64,000 bases of DNA from Aeriscardovia aeriphila (GTDB taxonomy: Bacteria; Actinomycetota; Actinomycetes; Actinomycetales; Bifidobacteriaceae). Location: positions 496,001 through 560,000 of the forward strand of contig NZ_MWWU01000002.1 of NCBI RefSeq assembly GCF_002259595.1, read 5' to 3'. This document shows positions 28,967 through 39,014 of this stretch, one piece after another. The translations under genes were made by a program, and so were the position numbers. The notes below the pieces were generated by a model. That model ran no database searches, had not been told where the DNA came from, and worked only from the letters and a program-made list of their open reading frames with translations. How positions within the stretch are numbered: the first letter of the stretch is position 1; every line of letters begins with the position of its first letter.

Positions 28967-29680
28967 ATGTCCACTCAGGATTTTAGCAACAATGACGAAA
29001 CTCGACAGCCCGACACCTCGGCTCATGACACTTTCCCGGTATCTGCCACATCTGGTGCTCAACAGCCTTCTGGCAGCCCCGCCTCTCCCGCAAACTCACA
29101 GCCTTCCGCAAACTCTTCTGCCACATCTGATTCGCAGGCGTGGCAAGCTCTCCTCGACTCCACCGACCTTTCTGACCTTGCCCACTCTCGTACCGCACAA
29201 GAATTTGAGAAAGCCGCTTCCCAGGCCGATCAGCGCCGCCATAACGAGCTCGTGAAGCAACTCAAGCGCGAGGCCAAACAAGAAGCAAAACAGCGCAAGA
29301 TTGCCACTACCAAGAAGTCACGCTCTGAGCACAGCCAGCAGCCTGACCGTCCACTGACTAACGAAGAGCTGCTCGAAGAGCGCGACCCTGACCCGCGCAC
29401 TCTCACCACCTCATCAAACGCGCGCATTCAGCCGCGCGTGGCGATTACGAGCACGAGCCTGATTGCTGTGGGCTTGGTTCTTGCTTTCCTCGGCCCGCTC
29501 ATTCCGCTCGTCGGTAACTTTGCGCAGTACTTGGGTGGCCTGCTCTTTGCTGTCGGCGTGTTGTGGCTGCTGGGTGAATGGCTGGGTTCTCGTCGTCACG
29601 ACGAAGCCCCCTACCCCAACACTGCCGACCCATATGCTGGTGGCGATACGGAGAGTTTCGACTCTGGTGCTCGCCTCTGA
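28967..29680 (+). CDS. Hypothetical membrane protein, two C-terminal helices
   Basis: A 237-residue protein I do not assign to a family. Residues 1-150 are hydrophilic, Ser/Gln/Ala-rich at first and then strongly charged (QADQRRHNELVKQLKREAKQ, likely coiled coil). Two adjacent membrane segments follow (about 165-190 and 193-212; LIAVGLVLAFLGPLIPLVG and YLGGLLFAVGVLWLLGEWLG), with a short hydrophilic tail. A TAGAAT hexamer lies at 28955-28960, six bases before the ATG, so the transcript may start at or next to the start codon (leaderless). It diverges from plsC with less than 50 bases between. Confidence 0.75.
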   Translation: MSTQDFSNNDETRQPDTSAHDTFPVSATSGAQQPSGSPASPANSQPSANSSATSDSQAWQALLDSTDLSDLAHSRTAQEFEKAASQADQRRHNELVKQLKREAKQEAKQRKIATTKKSRSEHSQQPDRPLTNEELLEERDPDPRTLTTSSNARIQPRVAITSTSLIAVGLVLAFLGPLIPLVGNFAQYLGGLLFAVGVLWLLGEWLGSRRHDEAPYPNTADPYAGGDTESFDSGARL

Positions 29681-29705
29681 ATTTCTCCAGATTATCAGTA
29701 CACAA
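29681..29705. repeat. 25-bp exact repeat, copy 2 (contains AGATTATCAG)
   Basis: Identical to 19161-19185. It follows the stop of the membrane-protein gene directly and precedes a terminator. An inverted TGATAATCT lies on the other side of that terminator at 29780-29788. Confidence 0.9.
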
Positions 29706-29738
29706 AAAGTGGCCGGAAGCTCAGCTTCCGGCCACTTT
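29706..29738. terminator. Bidirectional terminator before glkA end
   Basis: A 16-bp perfect stem, AAAGTGGCCGGAAGCT with its complement and a single-base spacer, flanked by A and T tracts, between converging genes. Confidence 0.93.
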
Positions 29739-29787
29739 CCATCAGTGCACCTCATTCAGCCTCTGCTGATGAAGTGCAGTGATAATC

Positions 29788-30759
29788 TCAAGCGTTCTGC
29801 TTGTTCAGGACTTCCTGCAGGGCGAGGTCAGCGACACCGATCATGCCAGCGTCGTTACCAGCAGTTGCCACCAAAACCTGAGCGTGAGGACGGTAAGCAG
29901 CAGCCTGGAGGAAGCGCACGAAGTTGTATTCGGCTGGCTTCATGAGCAGGTCACCCACAGCGACAACGCCGCCACCGATGATGAAGGTGTCAGGGTCCAA
30001 AACAGTAGCAATAGCAGCCATGGAGCGACCCAGCCACTCACCGATCTTGTTGAAGGCGTAAAGGCCGAGCTCATCGCCTTCCTTAGCAGCCTGGGAAACC
30101 ATCTCGCCACGAATAGCGTCGATATCGCCACCGGAAAGCTCAAGCAGACGAGCGCCCTTCTGAGGCCGACGACGAACGGCAGAACGGGCGAAACGCTCGA
30201 GTGCAGTACCGGAAATGTACTTCTCAGCGCAACCACGCAGACCGCAACCGCAGGTCTCACCATCAGGAACCATGGGCAGGTGGCCCACCTCAGCGGCCAT
30301 GCCGAAGGAGCCGCGGAAGAGCTGACCGTTGATGATAATTGCGCCACCCAGGCCAGTGCCGACGGTGAGCATGACCATGTTCTTAGTGCCCTTGCCAGCG
30401 CCGACGATGTACTCACCCCAGCCGGCGGAGTTAGCATCGTTTTCTACGATGACAGGAACTTCGTGGTCGATGAGTTCCTCAATGTGGTCGGCCAGTGGGT
30501 AGTCAATCCATGCAGGAATGTTGGCGGAGAAGGTCATGGTGCGACGATCTGCTGCAACATTGCCTGCTGCGGAAATGCCGATTGCCTCGATCTTGCCCAG
30601 TTCCTCAACGGCCTCACGGTACATGCTGGCGATCTGAGCATTGATTGCCGTTGCAGTCTGTGGAGTTGGAACTTGTGTGCGCTTGACCAGCTTGTGGTTT
30701 TCATCAAACACGCCAGCTGCGATCTTGGTGCCACCGATGTCAATACCCAACGAGTACAT
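29788..30759 (-). CDS. glkA: ROK-family glucokinase
   Basis: Phosphorylates glucose to glucose-6-phosphate in the cytoplasm with ATP; 323 residues. Signatures: N-terminal phosphate loop GIDIGGTKIAAGVFD, VENDANSAGWGEYIVGAGKGT with the catalytic Asp, TVGTGLGGAIIINGQLFRG, and the ROK zinc site EVGHLPMVPDGETCGCGLRGCAEKYISG. The ATG at 30759 is preceded by AGGGAGCACT; a frame start at 30774 is less likely. A TATAAT hexamer on the minus strand at 30858-30863 may be the promoter -10. The stop codon TGA is embedded in the AGATTATCA motif. Starch breakdown products of the amylopullulanase would feed it, but the genes are not linked. Confidence 0.93.
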   Translation of the reverse strand: MYSLGIDIGGTKIAAGVFDENHKLVKRTQVPTPQTATAINAQIASMYREAVEELGKIEAIGISAAGNVAADRRTMTFSANIPAWIDYPLADHIEELIDHEVPVIVENDANSAGWGEYIVGAGKGTKNMVMLTVGTGLGGAIIINGQLFRGSFGMAAEVGHLPMVPDGETCGCGLRGCAEKYISGTALERFARSAVRRRPQKGARLLELSGGDIDAIRGEMVSQAAKEGDELGLYAFNKIGEWLGRSMAAIATVLDPDTFIIGGGVVAVGDLLMKPAEYNFVRFLQAAAYRPHAQVLVATAGNDAGMIGVADLALQEVLNKQNA

Positions 30760-31110
30760 AGTGCTCCCTTGCAATTCCTAGCTTTCCAGCTAGCCTCTCT
30801 CACGCTGCGGCCTATTTTCGACTGCGAAAACCGCTAACGTTCCCATTAAGCTTTGTGATTATAAGTCTATCGATAAGCAACTACATTGTGCGCGTTTTCA
30901 ACGTATGTGTGTTGTGCGCATGTGTGCGCCTGCACATCTTACTCGCTCTACCCGGTACCCGATCCAACCAGCGCCTATCCGCAGCGAGAGCACCGAAGTA
31001 ACCAAGCCTGCGACGGATAACAAAAAAGCTGGCCCGAAGACCAGCTTTTTGGTTTGTTATCTCATGAACAGCTGAGAAGCTCTCCTCTCGCGCTGATGCG
31101 CGAAGCAGGC
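30760..31110. other. Gap between glkA and secA
   Basis: No gene is seen. The left part holds the likely glkA promoter (minus-strand TATAAT at 30858-30863, poor -35). The middle (30885-30935) is rich in TTGTGCGC and TGTG repeats without clear meaning. The right part holds the secA terminator. Confidence 0.5.
31022..31050 (-). terminator. Terminator after secA
   Basis: AAAAAGCTGG/CCAGCTTTTT with an 8-base loop; the T-run continues in the minus direction. It lies 60 bases past the secA stop. Confidence 0.9.
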
Positions 31111-34092
31111 TCACTCGCCGCTCTCAGCCTTCTCATTCTGACCGTGGCACATCTTGTACTTACGACCAGAACCGCATGGGCACGGTGCATTCTTCGGAGT
31201 GCCTGGGAAGGTGCGACCATCCGACCATGGAGTGTGCTCCTGAGCAGCCAAGCCGCGACTAATGCGCTCCTTGGTCGAAGCCTCCTGGTCAGCGTGGCTC
31301 AGAGGTTGCATACCCACAATCGGGTCGCTGCCCTCTTCTGGATGAGCCGAAGCGCTAGTCTCGGTTCCCTCTTCTTCAGAAGCTTCAGCACCCTCGACTG
31401 CCTCATCAGAAGCGGCATCAGAAGCAGAAGCAGCGGAAGAGCTCTCCTCGCTTGGATCCTGCGGGCCGGAAGTCTGCAGCTCATCAAGAGCCTCAGCCTC
31501 CTGCGAGAGGTCACGACGAGCCTCAGCCAAATCAATGTGGAAGAGAATCTGGAGAGTCTCTTCGCGAATGGCGTCGGCCATCGAGTTGTACATGCGGTAG
31601 CCTTCACGCTGGTACTCAACCAGAGGATCGCGCTGGCCCATACCACGCAGGCCAATGCCGTCCTTCAAGTAGTCCATCTCGTAGAGGTGCTCACGCCACT
31701 TGCGGTCGAGAACAGAGAGCAGAACGCGGCATTCGAGGTTGCGCATAGCGTCCTCGCCCATTACGTCCTCACGCAGCTGATACTGCTTCTTAGCGTCCTC
31801 AACCACCAGCTTGATAATCAGGGCAACAGCCTTGTCATGCTTGAGTGGCTTCACACCCTTAGCTGGGCTGTAATCCTCTGGGTTGGAAGCGTCGAAGCCC
31901 TCTGGCTCATTACCACCGTTAGCGATGCGAGCGGCAACCTCGTTCATATCCAAGGTGATGGGGTACAAAGTTGCCAGCGCCTTCCACAAACCGGTGAGGT
32001 TGAGATGAGCGTCATCCTTCTGGCTCACCAGAGCGTTGTTCACGTAAGCGGTGACCGTGTGGCGCAGGAACATCTGAATATCCTTGGAGATGTCTTCGCC
32101 CTTGAGCACCTTCTGGCGCTCCTTGTAGATGACGGTACGCTGCTTATTCATCACGTCGTCGTACTTGAGAACGTTCTTACGAATCTCATAGTTACGCGAT
32201 TCGACGGCCTTCTGAGCGTTGCGTACGCCCTTCGTCACCTGCTTGGAGACGATTGGCTCGCCCTCTGGCATGCTCGAACGCATGGTACGAGCCACCAGCT
32301 GGGTGTTGAACAGACGCATCAAATCGTCTTCCAGTGACAGGTAGAAGCGAGACTCACCGGGGTCGCCCTGACGGCCAGAACGGCCGCGCAGCTGATTATC
32401 AATACGGCGAGATTCGTGGCGCTCGGTACCCAACACGTACAGGCCGCCGAGCTTGACGACTTCCTCGTGCTCAGCCTTGACCTCTTCCTTGACCTTCTTC
32501 AAGGTTGGAGCCCACAGCTTCTCGTAATCTTCCGGAGTGTCCTCTGGCGAGTAGCCTTCCTTCTTCAGCCTCTGGTCAGCCAAGAATTCGACGTTACCGC
32601 CGAGCATGATATCGGTACCACGGCCTGCCATGTTGGTTGCCACGGTCACAGCACCCTTACGGCCTGCGACGGCGACGACGGCTGCCTCACGTTCATGCTG
32701 CTTAGCATTGAGCACAGTGTGAGGAATATGAGCGCGGTCGAGAAGCACGGACACCACTTCAGAAGATTCGACCGAAGCAGTACCGAGCAGGACGGGCTGG
32801 CCCTTGCGGTAACGCTCGGCAACATCCTTGATGATGGCGGTGAGCTTATCCTTCTTGGACAGGAAGATCAGATCATCCTTATCCTGGCGAATCATTGGCT
32901 TATTCGTCGGGATCGGGATCACACCCAGCTTGTAGGTGTTGTTGAACTCGGCTGCCTCAGTTTCTGCGGTACCAGTCATGCCCGACAGCTTGTCGTACAT
33001 GCGGAAGTAGTTCTGCAAGGTGATGGTGGCGTAAGTCTGGTTCTCAGCCTTAATCTCCACGTTTTCCTTGGCTTCCAGCGCCTGGTGCAAGCCCTCGTTG
33101 TAGCGACGGCCTGGCAGCACACGGCCGGTGTGTTCATCGACGATGAGCACCTCTCCGCCTGTCACCACGTAGTCGCGGTCACGCAGGAAGAGTTCCTTGG
33201 CCTTGATGGCGTTGTTGAGGTAGCCGATGAGAGCCGTATTGTTTGGCTCATAAAGATTATCAATGCCAAGCCAATCCTCCACCTTGGCAATGCCAGGGTC
33301 GAGAATGCCGATAGTCTTCTTCTTCTCATCGACGGTGTAATCCACGTCGCGAGTAAGGTTGGGCACGAAGGTAGCGAACTGGCGGTACCAACGGGTAACA
33401 CCGCCTTCTGCTGGACCAGAAATAATGAGTGGGGTTCGAGCCTCATCGATCAAGATGGAGTCGACCTCATCGACGATGGCGTAGTGGTGGCCGCGCTGAA
33501 CCAGCTCGGACTTATCCCATGCCATGTTGTCACGCAGGTAGTCGAAGCCGAATTCGTTGTTGGTGCCATAAGTAATGTCGGCAGCGTACTGCTTGCGGCG
33601 CTCGGCTGGCTTCTGGCTGGTGAGAATGCAGCCCACGCTCAAACCGAGGAAGCGGTGCACACGACCCATCAACTCAGACTGATAGCTTGCCAGGTAGTCG
33701 TTCACAGTCACGACATGCACGCCCTCACCAGTGAGTGCGTTGAGGTAGCTTGGCATGGTTGCTACCAAGGTTTTACCTTCGCCAGTCTTCATTTCGGCGA
33801 TATTACCCCAGTGCAGTGCAGCGGCACCCATAATCTGAACGTTGTAGGGACGCTGACCAATAACGCGCTTAGCAGCCTCACGTACAGTTGCGAAAGCCTC
33901 CGGCATGATGTCGTCCAGGGTTTCGCCCTTCTTCAGGCGTTCCTTGAACTTGCTGGTCTGTGCCTTCAGCTCCTCGTCCGTGAGAGCGGAGATCTTCGGC
34001 TCAAAGCCGTTCGTCTTGTCCACCACAGACTGGAGTTTTTTGAGCTGTCGACCTTCGCCAACACGCAGGGCTTTATCAAGAAGAGATGCCAC
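31111..34092 (-). CDS. secA: Preprotein translocase ATPase SecA
   Basis: Motor that drives secretory proteins through SecYEG; 993 residues. Walker A is in [18 protein letters not shown]-type Walker B in [22 protein letters not shown], followed by [33 protein letters not shown] and [28 protein letters not shown]. The C-terminal linker is Glu/Ser/Ala-rich and ends in the SEC-C zinc site [14 protein letters not shown]. The GTG start at 34092 has GGGAG 6 bases upstream. It follows hpf, from which it is separated by a terminator. Confidence 0.98.
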   Translation of the reverse strand: MASLLDKALRVGEGRQLKKLQSVVDKTNGFEPKISALTDEELKAQTSKFKERLKKGETLDDIMPEAFATVREAAKRVIGQRPYNVQIMGAAALHWGNIAEMKTGEGKTLVATMPSYLNALTGEGVHVVTVNDYLASYQSELMGRVHRFLGLSVGCILTSQKPAERRKQYAADITYGTNNEFGFDYLRDNMAWDKSELVQRGHHYAIVDEVDSILIDEARTPLIISGPAEGGVTRWYRQFATFVPNLTRDVDYTVDEKKKTIGILDPGIAKVEDWLGIDNLYEPNNTALIGYLNNAIKAKELFLRDRDYVVTGGEVLIVDEHTGRVLPGRRYNEGLHQALEAKENVEIKAENQTYATITLQNYFRMYDKLSGMTGTAETEAAEFNNTYKLGVIPIPTNKPMIRQDKDDLIFLSKKDKLTAIIKDVAERYRKGQPVLLGTASVESSEVVSVLLDRAHIPHTVLNAKQHEREAAVVAVAGRKGAVTVATNMAGRGTDIMLGGNVEFLADQRLKKEGYSPEDTPEDYEKLWAPTLKKVKEEVKAEHEEVVKLGGLYVLGTERHESRRIDNQLRGRSGRQGDPGESRFYLSLEDDLMRLFNTQLVARTMRSSMPEGEPIVSKQVTKGVRNAQKAVESRNYEIRKNVLKYDDVMNKQRTVIYKERQKVLKGEDISKDIQMFLRHTVTAYVNNALVSQKDDAHLNLTGLWKALATLYPITLDMNEVAARIANGGNEPEGFDASNPEDYSPAKGVKPLKHDKAVALIIKLVVEDAKKQYQLREDVMGEDAMRNLECRVLLSVLDRKWREHLYEMDYLKDGIGLRGMGQRDPLVEYQREGYRMYNSMADAIREETLQILFHIDLAEARRDLSQEAEALDELQTSGPQDPSEESSSAASASDAASDEAVEGAEASEEEGTETSASAHPEEGSDPIVGMQPLSHADQEASTKERISRGLAAQEHTPWSDGRTFPGTPKNAPCPCGSGRKYKMCHGQNEKAESGE

Positions 34093-34259
34093 TGTTCACT
34101 CCCGTCGTATGCTCGCCATGCGAGCTTCGATAACAAACATTCCCAATCTTAAAGGCTGGCGCGGATACATGCCAATAAAAACGGGGATTTTTCTGTACTT
34201 TTCCTCACAGATTATCAGCTTTGACACATATATACCCGCGTTTGCGTAATCTCAGACAA

Positions 34260-34309
34260 AATGAGCCTCTCCCTCAACCCAACAGCGTCAGGCGAGGAAG
34301 AGGCTCATT
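34260..34309 (-). terminator. Terminator after hpf
   Basis: AATGAGCCTCT (34260-34270) pairs with AGAGGCTCATT (34299-34309); the minus strand continues with TTTTGTC. The complement of AGATTATCA-like sequence and one exact copy (34209) lie between it and secA. Confidence 0.85.
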
Positions 34310-34373
34310 ATTCTCTATCTGTTTCCTTCGCTGCCGTATTCCTTACACCAAGCAGCTTCGGGGAAAGCAAGTA

Positions 34374-35075
34374 TCAGGCCTTCTTTGCAGCCTTACGTGC
34401 TGCTTCGCGTGCCTTGCGCAGGTTATCCGCAGTGTCAATCTCAAACACACCGTAGGAGTAACCGTGGCGACGATACACAACCGAGGCGCGACCATTGGCC
34501 GAGTTGGTGAACAGGAAGAAGTCGTGGCCGATCAGCTCCATCTGGTACAGAGCGTCATCGATAGTCATTGGCTCTGCGATGTGCAGCTTACGGCGGATGA
34601 CGACTGGAGTGTCGCCCACCTGAACTTCAATCGACTCGCCTGGGTCCAGTTCCTTCGCCAGAGCGTCAGCACCGTTCGGAGCTTGCTCTTCGTTCTCAGC
34701 GCGCTCCACAGCCTTCTGCAGTTCGAACTCTGCTGCGAGGTCTGGTGCTGGCACGTTCTCCAAACCGCGACGATGGTTCTTACGGCGATCGCGCGTACGG
34801 CGCAGGCGCAGGGTCAGCTTATCCAGTGCGAGGTCGAGTGCGGAGTACTCATCAGTGCTCGAAGCTTCTGCACGCACCACGTCGCGGCCTGCGATGATGG
34901 TCAGCTCCACGCGCTTTGCAGTGTCGGCTTGGCTTGGGTTTCCTTCACGAGTCACCACAACCTGAATGCGAGAAACGTCAGGAGCGATCGTTTCTACTCT
35001 TTGCATCTTGGTGTCAACAACGTCGTGGAACTTGTCGCTCACAGTGGTATGACGACCGGTAACAACGATGTCCAT
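34374..35075 (-). CDS. hpf: Ribosome hibernation promoting factor, long form
   Basis: Binds the 30S subunit and dimerises ribosomes into inactive 100S particles during stress or stationary phase; 233 residues. The N-terminal S30AE domain (about 1-100) begins MDIVVTGRHTTVSDKFHDVV and contains VTREGN and the conserved LDLALDKLTLRLRRTRDR. A linker leads to the C-terminal dimerisation domain (about 165-225) with VVIRRKLHIAEPMTIDDALYQME, GHDFFLFTN and YRRHGYSYGVFEI. AAAGGAGGTCACC precedes the ATG at 35075. A short palindrome CGATGAA-AAA-TTCATCG (35096-35112) lies in the leader and could affect expression. Confidence 0.95.
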   Translation of the reverse strand: MDIVVTGRHTTVSDKFHDVVDTKMQRVETIAPDVSRIQVVVTREGNPSQADTAKRVELTIIAGRDVVRAEASSTDEYSALDLALDKLTLRLRRTRDRRKNHRRGLENVPAPDLAAEFELQKAVERAENEEQAPNGADALAKELDPGESIEVQVGDTPVVIRRKLHIAEPMTIDDALYQMELIGHDFFLFTNSANGRASVVYRRHGYSYGVFEIDTADNLRKAREAARKAAKKA

Positions 35076-35393
35076 GGTGACCTCCTTTGGTCGGACGATG
35101 AAAAATTCATCGAATGGGTCCTGAGCTCTTCCCTGTCTCAGGTTGCTTCTATCCTACCCCTTCTTCACTGAAAAATCACTGAGAGACACCTCTCTCTTGG
35201 GTAAGAAAACGCTAATTTCTTGAGATTATCAGCCAGTTTTCTCACGAAAATTTCTTTCTTTCCGCCTTTCTCGCAATTTGCTTCCGCGAAGCTTCCTAAC
35301 GTGAGATTATGGAAATACTGTGTGTATTGGTTTTCGAGCATGCATGCAGTTCTGCTCATTAGGCAGATTCAAGTCGCAATGCAAAGGAGCAAA
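35076..35393. other. Divergent gap between hpf and the epimerase-like gene
   Basis: No gene is supported. It contains the leader palindrome of hpf (35096-35112) and one AGATTATCA motif (35223-35231). No promoter with good hexamers and spacing could be chosen for either gene. Confidence 0.5.
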
Positions 35394-36413
35394 ATGCGCG
35401 CATTACTTATTGGCGGAACAGGAACTATTAGTTCTGCTATCACTCGCCTCTTGGTGGAGAAGGGCTGGGAGGTCACACTCATCAATCGCGGCCATCGCAA
35501 TGATGAACTCCCCCAAGGCGTGGAGTTACTCGTCGCTGACATGAATAATGAGGATGAAGTTCGCGAACTGTTGGAGGGCCGTCACTTTGACACGGTTGCC
35601 GAATTTATTGCCTTCGTCCCGGAGCAGGTAGAGCGTGATATCCGCCTGTTCACTGGTATGACGGATCAGTATATTTTCATCAGCTCAGCATCGGCCTATG
35701 CCAAGCCTAACCATGATTATCGCATTACAGAAGGCACTACCTTAGCGAACCCCTATTGGCAGTATTCGCGCAATAAGATTGCCTGCGAACGTGTGCTGAT
35801 GGATGCTTACCGCAATGACGGTTTCCCTGTCACTATTGTTCGACCCAGCCACACGTATGATGAGCGTAATGTTCCCATCGGTGTTGACGGTAGCCAGGGA
35901 AGCTGGCAGATCTTACAGCGCATGAAGCAGGGCAAGCCGGTTATTGTTCAAGGTGATGGCACCTCGTTGTGGACTGTCACGTTCAACAAGGATTTCGCTG
36001 TTGGTTTTGTCGGTTTGATGGGTAATATTCATGCTCTTGGTGAGGCAGTGCATATTACTTCTGATGAAAGTTTGAGCTGGAACCAGATTTATGAAGCGGT
36101 GGGTCGCGCTTTGGGCGTGAAGCCAGTTCTCTACCATGTTTCCGCTGATTTCCTCGCCTCTGTTGCACCATATGATTATCAGGGCAGCCTTTTGGGTGAT
36201 AAGTCTGTTTCTGTCGTCTTCGACAATTCGAAGATCAAGCGGTTGGTGCCTGAATTTAAATGCACCACTCGTTTTGATGAAGGCGCTCGCATCTGCGTCG
36301 ATTATATGAATTCTCATCCTGAGTGCCGGAAGCAAGATCCTGAGTTTGATGCTTGGTGTGACCAGGTTATTGAAACACTGGAGAGGGCAAAGAAGGCGTT
36401 GAAGGAAAACTAA
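35394..36413 (+). CDS. NAD(P)-dependent epimerase/dehydratase-like protein
   Basis: A 339-residue extended short-chain dehydrogenase/reductase. The N-terminal Rossmann motif is LLIGGTGTISSAITRLL, then ISSASAYAKP and YSRNKIACERVLMD (the catalytic Tyr-x3-Lys is YSRNK), and RPSHTYDERNVP. It resembles the isoflavone-reductase/CSP41-type branch that acts on sugar nucleotides or RNA-linked sugars, but the substrate cannot be named. The ATG at 35394 is 3 bases after AAAGGAGC; an open frame from 35220 lacks similarity upstream. It stands alone before the RNase P RNA gene. Confidence 0.85.
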   Translation: MRALLIGGTGTISSAITRLLVEKGWEVTLINRGHRNDELPQGVELLVADMNNEDEVRELLEGRHFDTVAEFIAFVPEQVERDIRLFTGMTDQYIFISSASAYAKPNHDYRITEGTTLANPYWQYSRNKIACERVLMDAYRNDGFPVTIVRPSHTYDERNVPIGVDGSQGSWQILQRMKQGKPVIVQGDGTSLWTVTFNKDFAVGFVGLMGNIHALGEAVHITSDESLSWNQIYEAVGRALGVKPVLYHVSADFLASVAPYDYQGSLLGDKSVSVVFDNSKIKRLVPEFKCTTRFDEGARICVDYMNSHPECRKQDPEFDAWCDQVIETLERAKKALKEN

Positions 36414-36454
36414 AAACTGAAATTGCTGATGTAATGCGTGAGAAATCTTCACAT

Positions 36455-36482
36455 TTGAATTGTCGAGATGAGATGGAATATT
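36455..36482 (+). promoter_or_regulatory. Possible rnpB promoter
   Basis: TTGAAT (36455-36460) and AATATT (36477-36482), 16 bases apart, would start transcription near 36489, which is where the P1 helix of RNase P RNA begins. Confidence 0.5.
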
Positions 36483-36488
36483 CAAAGG

Positions 36489-36841
36489 GTTGAGATCCTT
36501 CGGTGATCGCGGAGGCTGTGTATCAGCCTATGAGGAACTTCCGGGCTCCGCAGAGCACGACGGCAGGTAACGCCTGCCCAGGGAAACCTGAGAGATAGCG
36601 CAGCAGAGAACAGACCGCCTCGCAAGAGGTAAGGGTGAAACGGCGGTGTAAGAGACCACCGGGTTGTTGGTAACAACAACCGCATGGCAAGCCTCGTCGG
36701 GAGAAAGACCAAATAGAAGGCAATGGGGCTGCTCGTCCCGTCTTCGGGTAGGTCGATGGAGCTTATTCGTGAGAGTAAGCCTAGATGGATGATCATCCGC
36801 GCTTCGGCACGACAGAACCCGGGGTATGAGGGATCTCAACA
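36489..36841 (+). ncRNA. rnpB: RNase P RNA
   Basis: The catalytic RNA that removes 5' leaders from pre-tRNAs. The ends pair as helix P1 (GTTGAGATCC at 36489-36498 with GGATCTCAAC at 36832-36841). Inside are the conserved P4/J3-4 block GAGGAACTTCCGGGCTCC, the GACGGCAGGTAACGCCTGCC stem, GGTAAGGGTGAAACGGCGG, ACCGCATGGCAAG and the 3' P4 strand in ACAGAACCCGGGGTATG. The total of 353 bases suits the A-type actinobacterial form. The pair CT in GAGGAACTTCC differs from the commoner GAGGAAAGTCC. A TTTTCTTCC tract follows the 3' end. Confidence 0.92.
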
Positions 36842-36889
36842 GTTTTCTTCCTCTGTGAACTACTGAGAACTACCGCAAGCTACTGCGAA

Positions 36890-37675
36890 CTACTGAGAAT
36901 CGTCAGTGAGAAATTCGTTCATCCACGGTTGTAATGCGCTCAAACTGTGCCCGTGGGAACGTGCTGATGAGGATAGTTTCCTCATCTTTTTGTCATAGTC
37001 CATTCCCCGTGTCGTTCGAATGAGTGTTTGCATAAAGCTGTGAGCAGCACGTTCGAAATCACCCTCTTCAAGAGCGTGAGCGATGGCGCAGTCGCGAACA
37101 TCTTGTGGGACGCCTTTTGCTGTTAAGTTTCGCGATACCCAAGCGGGCCCATATCCATGAGCCACTCCTCGGCGTACCAGCGATTCGGCGAAGGCCCGCT
37201 CGTCGAGGAGATTATCACGCTGCAGTATTGCGATAGTCCAATCGACTGCTTCTGCGTTGAAGCCCTTGCGGCTGAGCCTTCGCCTCATCCCCCATTCGTT
37301 GCTTCCTGCTGCATCGAGGGATTTCACTGCACTGTCGAGGCAAGCATTTTTATCGGATGCAAGTTCTGTGCGTACCTGTCGTATCCTTCCCCTTTGTGTG
37401 CGAGCAGAAGTGCGGCGGCGGGTCTGTTTCTTTCCCCAAGTGCTGGAGAAACCATGGCCTGATGTGCCGAAAGAGCCCGTGAAAGTGACTGAAACCACAG
37501 GAGTATCAGCATCGTTTACAGAGGCTGCAGTTTCATGGTCAGCAGCTGCAGTATCGAGCAGAGCTGCTGCATCATTGTGGTCAGCAGCTTCAATTTCATG
37601 CTCAGCGACAGGCTCAGTGCTTGGCTGAGGGTTCTGGATGGGATGGTGTCGAAGGAACTCTTCGGGGTCGATCAT
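36890..37675 (-). CDS. recX: RecA regulatory protein RecX
   Basis: Binds and modulates RecA filaments; 261 residues. The C-terminal two thirds is the three-helix-repeat RecX fold: CLDSAVKSLDAAGSNEWGMRRRLSRKGF, AVDWTIAILQRDNLLDERAFAESLVRRGVAHGYGPAWVSRNLTAKGV. The N-terminal 90 residues are Ala/Asp/Glu-rich and variable. The ATG at 37675 follows AAGGAG. It lies 127 bases after recA with a strong hairpin in between, so it is probably expressed by partial read-through. Confidence 0.92.
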   Translation of the reverse strand: MIDPEEFLRHHPIQNPQPSTEPVAEHEIEAADHNDAAALLDTAAADHETAASVNDADTPVVSVTFTGSFGTSGHGFSSTWGKKQTRRRTSARTQRGRIRQVRTELASDKNACLDSAVKSLDAAGSNEWGMRRRLSRKGFNAEAVDWTIAILQRDNLLDERAFAESLVRRGVAHGYGPAWVSRNLTAKGVPQDVRDCAIAHALEEGDFERAAHSFMQTLIRTTRGMDYDKKMRKLSSSARSHGHSLSALQPWMNEFLTDDSQ

Positions 37676-37733
37676 CGCTCTCCTTCTCCCCTCTACTATG
37701 CTTGCCTTGGGAATCTGCTTGTGCAAAGACGAC

Positions 37734-37760
37734 TGTGGCGCACAGTAACTGTGCGCCACA
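37734..37760 (-). terminator. Hairpin between recA and recX (attenuator)
   Basis: TGTGGCGCACAG pairs perfectly with CTGTGCGCCACA around a 3-base loop. No long T-run follows on the minus strand, so incomplete termination that lowers recX relative to recA is the likely effect. Confidence 0.75.
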
Positions 37761-37802
37761 AAGTATGCCCATGCTCATCGGCAGATGAGCTGGACTGGCT
37801 AA

Positions 37803-38915
37803 TCACTCATCATCCGAAGAGTCAGTAGCCTGTGCTGGAGCACCGCCAGACTCTGAATTCTCCTCAGATTCCTGAGCGTCGTCCTGTGGAATGACGTGGT
37901 AGGCTTGCTTGATCTTCGTCTCAATTTCGGCAGCCAAAGCTGCGTCGCCAGCCAACGTCTTACGAGCGTTTTCACGACCCTGGCCCAGCTGCTGATCAGC
38001 ATATGTGAACCACGAGCCGGACTTCTTGACGATGCCGCTTTCCACGCCCAAGTCGAGAATCGAGCCTTCGCGCGAAACACCTTCGCCATACATGATGTCG
38101 AATTCGGCAGTCTTAAATGGCGGGGCCATCTTATTCTTAACAACCTTGACGCGAGTGCGGTTACCCACTGGGTTATCGCCCTGTTTGAGCATCTGAATGC
38201 GGCGAATATCCAAGCGAACAGAAGCGTAGAACTTCAGTGCCTTACCACCAGTAGTGGTTTCTGGGTTGCCAAACATCACGCCGATCTTCTCACGCAACTG
38301 GTTAATGAAGATTGCGGTGGTATTCGTCTGTGCCAGAGCGCCAGTCATCTTACGCAGTGCCTGGCTCATCAGTCGAGCTTGCAAGCCGACGTGGGAATCG
38401 CCAATATCACCTTCGATTTCAGCCTGTGGCACGAGTGCAGCCACAGAATCGATGACGATGATGGACAATGCTCCTGAGCGGATCAGCTGATCAGCAATGC
38501 CCAGTGCCTGTTCACCAGAATCAGGCTGGGAAAGGATCAAACTGTCAATATCGACACCCAGGGCTTTTGCGTAGCCAGGGTCCAATGCGTGCTCGACATC
38601 GATATAGGCTGCATTGCCACCCTCTCGCTGGGCGTTCGCCACAGCTTCGAGTGCGAGAGTGGTTTTACCAGATGATTCTGGACCGTAGATCTCAATGATT
38701 CGCCCGCGCGGGTAACCGCCAATTCCCAGTGCCAAGTCAAGGGCAAGAGAACCCGTAGGAATGACCTCCACATTTTGCTGGGGTTGGTCACCCATGCGCA
38801 TGATGGAGCCTTTGCCATACGTCTTTTCCACCTGCTTAAGCGCAGTTTCCAAAGACGCTTGCCTTTGTTGGCGCAGACGGTCCTCTTCAGACTCAGTCGC
38901 TTTTTTCTGTGCCAT
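37803..38915 (-). CDS. recA: Recombinase RecA
   Basis: Strand-exchange ATPase for homologous recombination and SOS induction; 370 residues. Motifs: GSIMRMGD, Walker [27 protein letters not shown], Walker [15 protein letters not shown], loop regions [19 protein letters not shown] and [27 protein letters not shown]. The acidic C-terminal tail ends DSSDDE. The ATG at 38915 has AAGGAGGAAAT; the frame is open upstream but begins at MAQKKA in the family. A LexA box lies upstream, and recX follows. Confidence 0.98.
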   Translation of the reverse strand: MAQKKATESEEDRLRQQRQASLETALKQVEKTYGKGSIMRMGDQPQQNVEVIPTGSLALDLALGIGGYPRGRIIEIYGPESSGKTTLALEAVANAQREGGNAAYIDVEHALDPGYAKALGVDIDSLILSQPDSGEQALGIADQLIRSGALSIIVIDSVAALVPQAEIEGDIGDSHVGLQARLMSQALRKMTGALAQTNTTAIFINQLREKIGVMFGNPETTTGGKALKFYASVRLDIRRIQMLKQGDNPVGNRTRVKVVKNKMAPPFKTAEFDIMYGEGVSREGSILDLGVESGIVKKSGSWFTYADQQLGQGRENARKTLAGDAALAAEIETKIKQAYHVIPQDDAQESEENSESGGAPAQATDSSDDE

Positions 38916-39014
38916 ATTTCCTCCTTGGAAGCAGTAACGCTCCCAACTTATCGGGTTCTCGCCGATCGAACAGGAATTTTTTCCATAATGTGGAAAACTT
39001 CTCGAACTGCCTTC

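Noticed and set aside
30885-30935. TTGTGCGC and TGTG repeats before glkA
   Set aside because: Short, irregular and without pairing or spacing that would suggest an operator or RNA.
32416-34152. A 578-codon open frame on the plus strand
   Set aside because: It lies antisense to secA, has no recognisable motifs and no ribosome site; it follows from the codon use of secA.
35913-36485. A 190-codon minus-strand frame over the end of the epimerase-like gene
   Set aside because: Antisense to a gene with clear Rossmann and YxxxK motifs; no ribosome site.
36482-36839. Open frames of about 100 codons across 36.5-36.8 kb
   Set aside because: The region is RNase P RNA with paired ends and conserved blocks.
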